Shown here: positions 34,693-42,576 of the stretch, one piece after another
How positions within the stretch are numbered: position 1 is the stretch's first letter
Layout: each line of letters starts with the position of its first letter
Assembly: GCF_024305245.1 (NCBI RefSeq)
Contig: NZ_JAMWYX010000003.1
Span: forward strand, 1 to 64,000
Source of the DNA: Erythrobacter sp.
GTDB taxonomy: Bacteria > Pseudomonadota > Alphaproteobacteria > Sphingomonadales > Sphingomonadaceae
Direction of reading: 5' to 3'
DNA: 64,000 nt
The notes under the pieces: generated by a model
The model's database searches: none
The model's input: the letters and a program-made list of their open reading frames with translations, nothing else
What the model was told of the DNA's origin: nothing
Translations under genes and position numbers: made by a program

Positions 34693-35247
34693 ATGAAACG
34701 CTTCGTCGCTCTTGCAGTGCTGGCCTTGGCTGCCTGCGCCAACCCGCCGCCCAAGGTCGCGGAAGGGCCGTCGTCGCAGCCCCCGCTGGAGCGTGAGGCG
34801 CGGCGGATCGTGCCGCAGCGGACCTTCGCCGCCGTCGATTATCTGCTGGTCGACAAGTCCGAACGGATGATGATCGGTTATGCCGGGGGGCAACCGGTCA
34901 AGGTGTGGCGGGGCTTGCAGTTCGGCGACCAGCCGCAGGGGCACAAACGGTTCGAAGGTGACGAGCGCACGCCCGAAGGCCGCTATGTGATCGAGGGCCG
35001 CAATCCCGGCAGCGCCTATCATCTGAGCCTGAAAGTGTCCTATCCCAACCGCGCCGACCGCGCCTTCGCGGCCCGATATGACCGCTCGCCCGGCGGCGAT
35101 ATCTTCCTCCACGGCCAGCCCAACGCGCTGCCGATGGGGCGGATTCCGGGCGACTGGACCGACGGCTGCATCGCCTTCTCCAACGCCGAAATCGAGGAAT
35201 TATGGAGCATCGTCCCCGATGGTACCGTGATCGAGATCAGGCCGTAA
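34693..35247 (+). CDS. L,D-transpeptidase (YkuD domain) lipoprotein
   Basis: The 184-residue product starts MKRFVALAVLALAACANPPP with a clear lipobox (LAAC), so it is probably an envelope lipoprotein. The YkuD domain (about 45-184) has TPEGRYVIEGRNPGSAYHLS, then IFLHGQPNALPMGRIPGDWT and DGCIAFSNAE. The catalytic histidine and the SxGC-like TDGC cysteine are both present. The enzyme makes 3-3 peptidoglycan crosslinks or attaches proteins. It follows purA by 33 bp, most of which is a hairpin. Confidence 0.9.
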   Translation: MKRFVALAVLALAACANPPPKVAEGPSSQPPLEREARRIVPQRTFAAVDYLLVDKSERMMIGYAGGQPVKVWRGLQFGDQPQGHKRFEGDERTPEGRYVIEGRNPGSAYHLSLKVSYPNRADRAFAARYDRSPGGDIFLHGQPNALPMGRIPGDWTDGCIAFSNAEIEELWSIVPDGTVIEIRP

Positions 35248-35315
35248 TACGCAGATATACTTGATCTGATCCTTTTTTGTTCTAGTCTCGTTCCAACATT
35301 GCTGGAGTCGAGTCG

Positions 35316-36341
35316 ATGCTGAACCTTGCTTGTGACAGGTCCGATTTTTCCTACGAAGCCGCCTGCGATCCGGCCGGGCTGCCCGCGCGCGCGGCGATTT
35401 ATGCCGGCGATGCGGCGCTGCGGCAGCAGATCGCGGAAGACTTGGGCGGGGCGGGGTTCCGCACCATTGACGGTGGAACCATCGCCTCGCTGCTCGAAGG
35501 GCCGATTGCACTGCTCGGCGATGTGGTGGTGGTCGATTGCCCCGTCACCGGAACGCGCGGGCTGGACGGGCTGATGCTCGCGGGGCTTGCGCGGCTCGAC
35601 ATGCGGGTGGCGCGCGCGGGCGCGAAGCTGATCGTGGCGACCAACATGGCGGGGCTGGATGATGTGTTTGCGGTGCTCGACCAGTCGTCTCCGCAGATAC
35701 TGGTGTCGCCCAGCCGCGCCGAACGGGTGATCGCAGTGGGCCGCGTCATGGGCGAAGCGGGCGCGGCACGCCTGCGCGAAATGGGCGAGGAAGACCGCAT
35801 CGCCTTGCTTCGCCTGTCGCAACAGGTCGAGGCCATCGCCCATTCGCTCGACCGGCTCTCGCAGCGGGAGATGCAGCCGGGTTCGGGCGGCAATGCAACG
35901 CTCGGGGAATTCAGAACCCGGTTTCGTGCTGCGGAACCGGCGCCAGCCGAATTTGGCGGGCCACCCACCGGCTTTGGCGGACCCGCGGTCAAACTGCCCG
36001 ATCCGCGCGTGGTGCGGCAGGTGATCGCCCATCGCCAGGCGCGCGGGCGGTTCTTCGATCCGGCGCTGTTCGGCGATCCGGCATGGGACATGCTGCTCGA
36101 TCTCACCGCCGCACATGCCGAGGGCGCACAGGTCTCGGTCACATCGCTGTGCATTGCCGCAGCCGTACCGGCCACCACCGCGCTACGCTGGCTGACCCAG
36201 ATGGTCGAAAGCGGTGTGTTCATCCGCGTACCCGATCCCGCCGACAAGCGCCGCGCCTTCATCGCGCTGAGCGATTCCTCGCTGGCGGCGATGGCAGGAT
36301 ACTTCGCCAGCCTGCGCGAACCCGCCACGCTCGCGGCCTAA
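35316..36341 (+). CDS. MarR-type winged-helix protein with receiver-like N-terminus
   Basis: In the 341-residue protein, the C-terminal part (about 225-341) reads as a MarR-like winged helix. It contains WDMLLDLTAAHAEGAQVSVT, SLCIAAAVPATTALRWLTQM and a wing RVPDPADKRRAFIALSD. The N-terminal half (about 20-140) alternates beta/alpha elements (AAIYAGDAALRQQIAEDLGG, DVVVVDCPVTG, KLIVATNMAGLDDV) and looks like a degenerate receiver domain. A possible coiled-coil helix (about 140-190) connects them. Targets are unknown. Its stop overlaps the convergent siroheme gene by 4 bp (CTAA shared by both stops). Confidence 0.75.
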   Translation: MLNLACDRSDFSYEAACDPAGLPARAAIYAGDAALRQQIAEDLGGAGFRTIDGGTIASLLEGPIALLGDVVVVDCPVTGTRGLDGLMLAGLARLDMRVARAGAKLIVATNMAGLDDVFAVLDQSSPQILVSPSRAERVIAVGRVMGEAGAARLREMGEEDRIALLRLSQQVEAIAHSLDRLSQREMQPGSGGNATLGEFRTRFRAAEPAPAEFGGPPTGFGGPAVKLPDPRVVRQVIAHRQARGRFFDPALFGDPAWDMLLDLTAAHAEGAQVSVTSLCIAAAVPATTALRWLTQMVESGVFIRVPDPADKRRAFIALSDSSLAAMAGYFASLREPATLAA

Positions 36342-37153
36342 TCTGCCGGACGATAGCGCAGCAGCAGCGTAAGGCCGGTTGTGTCCCGTTGTCCGGCAAC
36401 CGGGCCGGCCCGCCCGTCCCACACTTCGCGCGCCACATCGGCGCGGGCACGGGCGAGGATCGCGGGCGGCACTGCGCCGTCGATCAGCAACACATCCGCT
36501 TCACCCAGCAAGCGGGCCTGTCGCAACGTCAGATCCTCGGGATCGGAGCTGACAAGCGTGAACTCTACCACCTCGCCCACCCGCTGTTGCTGCGATCCGG
36601 CGGCCCAATCCGGGGCCCGCAAATGCGCCTCGGCATCGAACGGATCGAGCGCGCCGCCTTCGCGCAGCGCTGCATCCACCACGCGCCGCCGCTCTGCCCC
36701 ATCCGGGAAGCGCGTGCGCAAAGCCGGCCGTGCCGCTTCCAGCGCCCGCGCCAGCAAGCCCAGCGTCTGCGGCAGCACCCGCTCCAGCCGCAGCCGCACG
36801 TGCTTGGCCAGCCCGGCAGAGGCGCCGCCCGTCCCGATCGCCACCAGCAGCGGATCGCGGTCCAGAATGCTGGGTGTGGTGAAATCGCACAATTCCGGCC
36901 GGTCGACGACATTGACCAGCATCCCCGCACAGCGCGCATTGATTGCCGCGACCTCGCAGGCGCGGGCATCGTCATAGGCGATGAAGGCGATCCGCACCCC
37001 TTCGTCTACCGCGCGCGCCAGATCGTCGATGATTACTCCGCCCGCACGCTCGACCAGCCGCCGCTTGGGTTCGGCCGCATCCCCATCTCCCAGCACGAGC
37101 ACGTTCTGCCCTTCGATCTGGTGGAACAGCGGCAGGCTGGCGATCCGGCTCAC
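36338..37153 (-). CDS. Precorrin-2 dehydrogenase / sirohydrochlorin ferrochelatase
   Basis: The roughly 271-residue protein corresponds to the N-terminal half of CysG (Met8p-like), which turns precorrin-2 into siroheme. It has the NAD-binding strand VLVLGDGDAAEPKRRLVERA, then VNVVDRPELCDFTTPSILDR and the VAIGTGGASAGLAKHVRLRL segment of the ferrochelatase/dimer region. The start is read as GTG at 37153 (product MSRIASLPLFHQ), preceded by GAGGCAG and only 7 bp after the lysA stop. A longer frame reaching 37354 would overlap lysA by almost 200 bp. It complements the separate cobA in the cys operon 32 kb away. Confidence 0.85.
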   Translation of the reverse strand: MSRIASLPLFHQIEGQNVLVLGDGDAAEPKRRLVERAGGVIIDDLARAVDEGVRIAFIAYDDARACEVAAINARCAGMLVNVVDRPELCDFTTPSILDRDPLLVAIGTGGASAGLAKHVRLRLERVLPQTLGLLARALEAARPALRTRFPDGAERRRVVDAALREGGALDPFDAEAHLRAPDWAAGSQQQRVGEVVEFTLVSSDPEDLTLRQARLLGEADVLLIDGAVPPAILARARADVAREVWDGRAGPVAGQRDTTGLTLLLRYRPAD

Positions 37154-37160
37154 TTCTGCC

Positions 37161-38420
37161 TCATGCGAGCCATTCGGGCACGCGCTCGGCATCCATGATC
37201 GCGCTTGCCGCAATCCTGTCGGCGACGATCGCAAACTTGTCGCCGTCGACCAGCACTTCGGCCACGAAGCCGCGTGAATTGTAGGACGATGCCATCGTCG
37301 CGCCGTAAGCGCCCGCGGTGCGGAACACGGCGAGTTCGCCTGCGACAAGCGCATCGCATTCTCGCCCCATGGCGAAGGTATCGCCGGTTTCGCAGATCGG
37401 GCCGACGATGTTGGCCGTCATCCGCGCCGCGGTCGGTTCGACCGCCTCGAAATGGTGATACGCGCCGTACAGCGCCGGGCGCGCTAGATCATTCATCGCC
37501 GCATCGACGATCACGAACGGATCATTGATCCCGCGCTTCACCCGCACCACGCGGGTCAGCAGCACGCCCGCATTGCCCGCAATCACGCGGCCCGGTTCGA
37601 AGATCAGCTTGACCCCCCAATCCTTCGTCACCCGCGCCACCATCGCGCCGTATTCGGCCGGTTCGGGCAGCACTTCGCCCACGCGGTAGGGCACGCCCAA
37701 TCCGCCGCCCAGATCGACATGGGTGATCGTGTGGCCCGCCCCGCGCAACGCCGTCACCAGCGTGCCGAGCTTGCCGAAAGCGGTTTCCAGCGGAGCCAGA
37801 TCGGCCAACTGGCTGCCGATATGCACCGCCACCCCGCGCAGCGCGACCCCCGGCAGGCCCGCCAGCTTGCCGAAGATCTGCCCGGCCTGGCTGATCGGCA
37901 CGCCGAACTTGTTATCGGCCTTGCCGGTGGAAATCTTGTCATGCGTTCCGGCATCGACATCGGGGTTGATGCGCAGCGCGCATTGCGCCGTCATACCGCG
38001 CGCGGCGGCCAGCTCGGCCAACTCCAAGCCTTCTTCCTCGCTCTCGATATTGAACTGGCCGATGCCTGCGTCCAGCGCGGCGACCATTTCAGCGGCGGTC
38101 TTGCCCACGCCGGAGAACACGATCATGTCGGGCGCGATCCCGGCGGCCAGCGCGCGGCGCATTTCGCCCACCGATACCACGTCGGCGCCCATGCCCTGCT
38201 TGCCCAGCACCTTCAGCACCGCAAGATTGGGGTTCGATTTGACCGCAAAGGCGATCAGCTTGTCCGGCACATCGATCAAAGCCTCGCGGAACACCCGCGC
38301 ATGGCGTTCCAGCGTGGCGCGCGAATAGACATAGACCGGGGTGCCGACTTCGTCCGCGATGCGCGGCAGCGGCACGTCTTCGGCGTGCATCACGCCGTTT
38401 CTCAGAGTGAAATGATCCAT
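37161..38420 (-). CDS. lysA: Diaminopimelate decarboxylase
   Basis: PLP enzyme (fold type III) for the last step of lysine synthesis. The 419-residue protein has the PLP lysine in LIAFAVKSNPNLAVL. Other conserved segments are VHIGSQLADLAPLETAFGKL, THVDLGGGLGVPY, FEPGRVIAGNAGVLL and PICETGDTFAMGRE. The C-terminal YGATMASSYNSRGFVAEVLV is also present. It is transcribed in the order argH, small lipoprotein, lysA, siroheme gene, with gaps of 12 bp or less, so a single operon is likely. Confidence 0.95.
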   Translation of the reverse strand: MDHFTLRNGVMHAEDVPLPRIADEVGTPVYVYSRATLERHARVFREALIDVPDKLIAFAVKSNPNLAVLKVLGKQGMGADVVSVGEMRRALAAGIAPDMIVFSGVGKTAAEMVAALDAGIGQFNIESEEEGLELAELAAARGMTAQCALRINPDVDAGTHDKISTGKADNKFGVPISQAGQIFGKLAGLPGVALRGVAVHIGSQLADLAPLETAFGKLGTLVTALRGAGHTITHVDLGGGLGVPYRVGEVLPEPAEYGAMVARVTKDWGVKLIFEPGRVIAGNAGVLLTRVVRVKRGINDPFVIVDAAMNDLARPALYGAYHHFEAVEPTAARMTANIVGPICETGDTFAMGRECDALVAGELAVFRTAGAYGATMASSYNSRGFVAEVLVDGDKFAIVADRIAASAIMDAERVPEWLA

Positions 38421-38432
38421 GGTTCTTTTCGG

Positions 38433-38672
38433 TTATTCGGGCGGCAAATCGAAGGGGTCGTCCTGCCGTTCTTCGGAGCGGCGGCGCAGTTCCACGCTGC
38501 GTTCCGGCGCGGCGAGCGCTTCGCGGCGCAGCAATTCGTCAGCGGTGGGCGGAACGGCGGCGCCATAGGGGGCGACCGGCAGGTTCGCGCCTGCAGGCGG
38601 GGTGAGCGGCGCGCGAGAGCCGCAAGCGGCGAGCAGCATCGCGCCCGCCAGACAAACTGCAATCCGCATCAT
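38433..38672 (-). CDS. Small LptM-like lipoprotein
   Basis: The 79-residue protein ([20 protein letters not shown]) has a signal sequence with a perfect lipobox LAAC and a Pro-rich mature part. Small lipoproteins next to lysA in proteobacteria (LptM/YifL) help LPS-assembly machinery mature, and position and size fit that group. Two adjacent ATG codons are possible. The first (38672) overlaps the argH stop as ATGA, while the second (38669) has better spacing to GGAGGA. The sequence itself is too short to prove homology. Confidence 0.75.
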   Translation of the reverse strand: MMRIAVCLAGAMLLAACGSRAPLTPPAGANLPVAPYGAAVPPTADELLRREALAAPERSVELRRRSEERQDDPFDLPPE

Positions 38673-40093
38673 TCCTCCATCCCCAACATCGTTCTTGCCC
38701 GTCCGACCTGCAAACGGACCTGCGCCGGAGCGGTTCCGCCATGCGAAGCCCGCGCCGCGACCGAAGCATCCACCGATAGCGCAGCATAAACCCGATCGTC
38801 GATCCGCGCATCGATCGCCTGGAGTTCGGCGAGCGGCAGCTGGTCGAGCGCGATGCCGCGCGTTTCCGCCAGCTTCACCGCGCTGCCGGTGATGTGATGC
38901 GCCTCGCGGAACGGAATGCCCGCCTCGCGCACCAGCCAGTCGGCAAGGTCGGTGGCGGTGGCATAGCCGAGTTCCGCCGCAGCGCGCATCCGGCCTGTGT
39001 TGAAGGTGCTGCCCGCGATCATCCCCGTCATCGCGGCGATGGCGAGTTCCATCAGCGATGCGGCCTCGAACACCGGCGTCTTATCGTCCTGCATGTCCTT
39101 GGAATAGGCCAGCGGCAGGCCTTTCATGGTGATCATCAGGCTGGTCAGCGCGCCGATGACGCGGCCCGAATGCCCGCGCACCAGTTCGGCAGCGTCGGGG
39201 TTTTTCTTCTGCGGCATGATCGACGAGCCGGTCGAAAGGCTATCGGGCAGGCGGATGAAGCCGAACGGCTGGCTCGCCCACAGGATCAGTTCTTCGGCCA
39301 GCCGCGACAGGTGCAGCGCGGTGGTGGAGCAGACATAGAGGAAATCGAGCGCGAAATCGCGGTCGGATACCGCATCCAGCGAATTGGTGGTCGGCGCATC
39401 GAAGCCGAGCGCATTAGCGGTCATGTCGCGGTCGATCGGAAAGCCGGTGCCCGCCAGCGCGGCCGATCCCAGCGGGCATTCATTCATCCGCGCGCGCGCA
39501 TCGGCCAGCCGCGAACGGTCGCGCCGCAGCATCTCGTAATAGGCCATCAGGTGGTGGCCCAATGTCACCGGTTGGGCGGTTTGCAGGTGTGTGAAGCCGG
39601 GCATGATGTCGCCCGCGTGTTCGCCCGCCCGCGTGACCAGCGCCTGTTGCAATCCGGCGAGGCCTTCGTCCAGCTGATCGAACCGGCCGCGCACCCACAG
39701 GCGGAAATCGGTCGCCACCTGATCGTTGCGGCTGCGCGCGGTGTGGAGGCGACCTGCGACCGGGCCGATCAGTTCGGCCAGCCGCGCCTCGGTGGTCATG
39801 TGGATGTCTTCGAGGTCCCAGTCTTCGGGCACGCCGTCGGCGGCATATTCGGCGGCGACTGTGTCCAGTCCGGCGCCGATGATGGCGGCGTCCTCGGCCG
39901 CAACGATCCCTTGAGCCCCCAGCATCGCGACGTGTGCCTTGCTGGCGGCGATATCCTCGCGCCACAGCGCCTTGTCGAAGGGAATCGAGGCGTTGATTTC
40001 GCGCATGATCGCGCTAGGGCCGGCAGCGAAGCGCCCGCCCCACATGGCGTTGGTGGCGCCCCCGCCGTTCGAACCGTCACCGGAGCCTGTCAT
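38669..40093 (-). CDS. argH: Argininosuccinate lyase
   Basis: The 474-residue fumarase-superfamily enzyme splits argininosuccinate to arginine and fumarate. It has [20 protein letters not shown] near the N-terminus, [20 protein letters not shown] and [20 protein letters not shown]. It also shows [16 protein letters not shown] and the family signature [20 protein letters not shown]. The start is uncertain: ATG at 40093 or the ATG of MWGGRF at 40045. The open frame to 40570 runs antisense through the TlpA-like gene and is not coding. With the 40093 start, the argH and TlpA-like start codons overlap on opposite strands. Confidence 0.93.
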   Translation of the reverse strand: MTGSGDGSNGGGATNAMWGGRFAAGPSAIMREINASIPFDKALWREDIAASKAHVAMLGAQGIVAAEDAAIIGAGLDTVAAEYAADGVPEDWDLEDIHMTTEARLAELIGPVAGRLHTARSRNDQVATDFRLWVRGRFDQLDEGLAGLQQALVTRAGEHAGDIMPGFTHLQTAQPVTLGHHLMAYYEMLRRDRSRLADARARMNECPLGSAALAGTGFPIDRDMTANALGFDAPTTNSLDAVSDRDFALDFLYVCSTTALHLSRLAEELILWASQPFGFIRLPDSLSTGSSIMPQKKNPDAAELVRGHSGRVIGALTSLMITMKGLPLAYSKDMQDDKTPVFEAASLMELAIAAMTGMIAGSTFNTGRMRAAAELGYATATDLADWLVREAGIPFREAHHITGSAVKLAETRGIALDQLPLAELQAIDARIDDRVYAALSVDASVAARASHGGTAPAQVRLQVGRARTMLGMEE

Positions 40094-40655
40094 GTCCCGC
40101 TCGCCGCTCATATTCGCTGTATCGTTCCTGCTGCTGGCCGGATGCGATAGGGCCGCCGAAGCGCCAGCGCAACCGGCGCAAAGCGCAGAGGGCAGCGCAG
40201 GCGTGGGCGAAGTGGCGCGCACCTTCGCCGGAACCCCGCTGCCGGCGATGCAGTTCGCGGATGCCGACGGCAACAGCCTCGATCTTGCCGCGCAGGACGG
40301 GCCGGTGTTGATCAACCTGTGGGCGACGTGGTGCGGCCCATGCGTGGTCGAGATGCCGCAGCTGGATGCTCTCGCGGGCGAGCTGGACGGCGAGGTGCGC
40401 GTCATCACCGTCAGCCAGGACGTGCGCGGGGCCGAGGTGGTCACGCCGTTCTTCGCGCAGAGGGACTTTGCCCGGCTCGAACCGTGGCTCGACCCCGACG
40501 CGCAGCTTTCCGCGCAGTTCACGCCCGAAGGCCTGCTGCCGCTGACGGTCCTGTTCGATGCGCAGGGCAAGGAAGTGCTGCGGGTGGCGGGCGGTTACGA
40601 ATGGGACAGCCCCGACGCGATCGCCATGATCCGCCAGAGCCTTGCCCCGCAGTAA
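40092..40655 (+). CDS. TlpA-like periplasmic thioredoxin lipoprotein
   Basis: The 187-residue protein begins [20 protein letters not shown], a lipoprotein signal (LAGC). The thioredoxin domain follows (about 45-187) with the active site [20 protein letters not shown] and the cis-proline region [15 protein letters not shown]. It resembles TlpA/ResA/DsbE-type reductases that keep periplasmic cysteines reduced, often for cytochrome c assembly. The in-frame extension back to 39939 is antisense to argH and rejected. The lack of neighbouring cytochrome genes leaves the partner unknown. Confidence 0.88.
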   Translation: MSRSPLIFAVSFLLLAGCDRAAEAPAQPAQSAEGSAGVGEVARTFAGTPLPAMQFADADGNSLDLAAQDGPVLINLWATWCGPCVVEMPQLDALAGELDGEVRVITVSQDVRGAEVVTPFFAQRDFARLEPWLDPDAQLSAQFTPEGLLPLTVLFDAQGKEVLRVAGGYEWDSPDAIAMIRQSLAPQ

Positions 40656-40672
40656 TGCGAGCCCGTTTTCGC

Positions 40673-41029
40673 CTAGCCTGCGGTTAGCGGAACGGTTTGC
40701 TGGTGCTGCAACACGCGCCATTCGTCATGTTCGAGCCTGCGCATGGTGGTCGTGCAATAGGCAGCGTAGGCTCTGCCGTCACGATCCGCTTCGGCCTTGT
40801 AGGCGACGACGATCAGCCCTTCCTGCGGGCGGGCGACCTGCTTTTCGCTGAACGTCACCTGTGACCATCGCGGCGTTTTAGCGACTGCCTCGATCGCCTG
40901 ATCGCCGGTGAATACATATGGTCTTTCGGGAAGGACCATGAGGCATTCCGCATCGATCAATTCGCGGTACTGCTCCGCATCGCCTGTCCATAGGCTCTGT
41001 TCGAATTCCCAAACGCGCGCATCTTCCAT
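40673..41029 (-). CDS. SnoaL/NTF2-like small protein
   Basis: The 118-residue product (start MEDARVWEFEQSLWTGDAEQ at 41029, AGGAG ribosome-binding site) has the cone-shaped NTF2-like pattern. It has an N-terminal helix with WEFEQSLWTGDAEQYRELID, ALPERP-type strand MVLPERPYVFTGDQAIEAVA and C-terminal strands YAAYCTTTMRRLEHDEWRVL. Such proteins may be enzymes or ligand-binding subunits. No catalytic residues can be named. It is convergent with the TlpA-like gene. The frame extending to 41098 has a poorer start. Confidence 0.75.
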   Translation of the reverse strand: MEDARVWEFEQSLWTGDAEQYRELIDAECLMVLPERPYVFTGDQAIEAVAKTPRWSQVTFSEKQVARPQEGLIVVAYKAEADRDGRAYAAYCTTTMRRLEHDEWRVLQHQQTVPLTAG

Positions 41030-41309
41030 GTCTTGGCTCCTGCAAATTGCAGATTCGAACCCGAGGCAATCGCGATCGTTCCGAAGCTGCGCCTGCATGT
41101 CGGACGACTGGTGGCTGGCTTCCCGTCAGCCGAGCATATCGTTTGGTCCGGGTGCGGGCGCGGGCACCCATCAGGTTTGTTACGTCCGGATGGTACGACC
41201 GTGGAGCGGACGATGACTTCGGACCGCCGGCGGCGAGTATGAGCATGTCGAACGGACGCCCATTCTCCCTTTCTCTTGATCAATGTCTTGAGAACATCGC
41301 TGGTGATGC

Positions 41310-42530
41310 TCAACTTCGCATCGTTCCGTCAGGATTGAGCATTATTGTCCGACCGGTCGCAGCCGAAGCATAGATTGCTTCGATCAATCGCACATCCCTG
41401 AGCCCCATCTCGCCAGGCGTTCTGATCGGAGTGCCGCCGCGTATTGCATCGGCGAGGTGATCGAGTTGCCGTGCGAACTGGACGTTTGAATTCCCCGGCG
41501 ACAGGTCGTGCTTTTCCCGTCCCGCTTCCAGCGTCAGCGTGTTGCCGCTGTAATTGGTTGCCGGCTGCATCATCAGCGCCCCCGATGTGCCACGCGTCTC
41601 GACCATGTTGAGGCCAGCCGAATCGTAAGAGGTGACAAGGTGGGCCGCCGCTCCGGAAGGGAAGCGGCACTGGACCGAAACATGCGCAAATATTTCCGCG
41701 AACCGTTGGTCGCCAATTGGCCGATGGGTGGCAGCGCTGATGCGTTCCGGCATTTCGCCGGACAGGTAAAGCGCCGCTTGTAGGCCATAGATTCCGTAGT
41801 CCTCGAGCGGCCCGCCGCCCGCCAGAGCGCGGCTCACCCGCCAGTTTTCAGCCGGGGTGGTCGGACCCATGCGATAGGAATGTTCGGTGCGGATCAGCCG
41901 CAGGTCGCCGACAGCTTCCGCCTCCATCAGCTCAACTGCTTTAAGGTTGTACGGCTCGAAATGGCAGCGATAGGCTATCATCAGCTTCCGGTTTGCCCGG
42001 TTGCTCGCCGCGATCATGCGTTCGCATTCTTCGCTTGAGAGCGCCATCGGCTTCTCGCACATGACGTGCTTGCCTGCGGCGAAGGCCCGCTCGGTCCACT
42101 CCGCGTGCAATCCGCTCGGCAGCACGACATATGCCGCCTCGACCCCGTTATCTGCAGCAATATCAGCGAAGGAGTCATAGGAGTACCGCGATTCTGGCGG
42201 GATGCCATAGGCCTCGCCGACCTCCCGCAGCTTGCGGGGATTGCCGGATACAAGAGCGGCGATATGCGCGCGTTCGGACTGATCGAACCGGGGCATGATC
42301 TGCTTGAGTGCATAGTCTCCAAGGCCGATGATGGCGAAGCCGACGCTGTCCGACCGTCTCTGGCGCGGCGGAGCATCAGGCAACTCGACCCCTTCGGGCA
42401 TCGGCTGGCCGGCTGCCGACACGCCGCGCGCCTGGCCCAGCGCCGATTCGGCGGTTACCATCAAGGATGCGGCTGCCGCACCTCCACCGACCTGAATGAG
42501 GCGGCGCCGTGTCAGTTCGAAATCGGTCAT
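41310..42530 (-). CDS. Tat-exported Gfo/Idh/MocA oxidoreductase, GFOR-like
   Basis: The 406-residue protein begins with a twin-arginine signal (ELTRRRLIQVGGGAAAASLM) and is probably periplasmic. The Rossmann domain has GFAIIGLGDYALKQIMPRF, and the family motif is HVMCEKPMALSSEECERMI. LMIAYRCHFEPYN and AGGGPLEDYGIYGLQAALYL follow. The pattern is close to glucose-fructose oxidoreductase of Zymomonas and the Caulobacter aldose oxidoreductases, which oxidise aldoses with tightly bound NADP(H). It lies 46 bp after the aldehyde dehydrogenase gene and likely shares its LacI-type operator. In a xylan island, xylose is the natural candidate substrate, but that is inferred. Confidence 0.88.
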   Translation of the reverse strand: MTDFELTRRRLIQVGGGAAAASLMVTAESALGQARGVSAAGQPMPEGVELPDAPPRQRRSDSVGFAIIGLGDYALKQIMPRFDQSERAHIAALVSGNPRKLREVGEAYGIPPESRYSYDSFADIAADNGVEAAYVVLPSGLHAEWTERAFAAGKHVMCEKPMALSSEECERMIAASNRANRKLMIAYRCHFEPYNLKAVELMEAEAVGDLRLIRTEHSYRMGPTTPAENWRVSRALAGGGPLEDYGIYGLQAALYLSGEMPERISAATHRPIGDQRFAEIFAHVSVQCRFPSGAAAHLVTSYDSAGLNMVETRGTSGALMMQPATNYSGNTLTLEAGREKHDLSPGNSNVQFARQLDHLADAIRGGTPIRTPGEMGLRDVRLIEAIYASAATGRTIMLNPDGTMRS

Positions 42531-42576
42531 TGCATCTTCCTTTGGTAAACGCGGTGCGGAAGCATGCACTGCGATG

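Noticed and set aside
40094..40570. N-terminal extension of the argH frame
   Set aside because: It runs antisense through the TlpA-like gene and has no ArgH-like sequence.
41040..41075. tRNA-like string (gattcgaaccc) near 41050
   Set aside because: Only a T-loop-like fragment is present. No cloverleaf can be formed around it on either strand.
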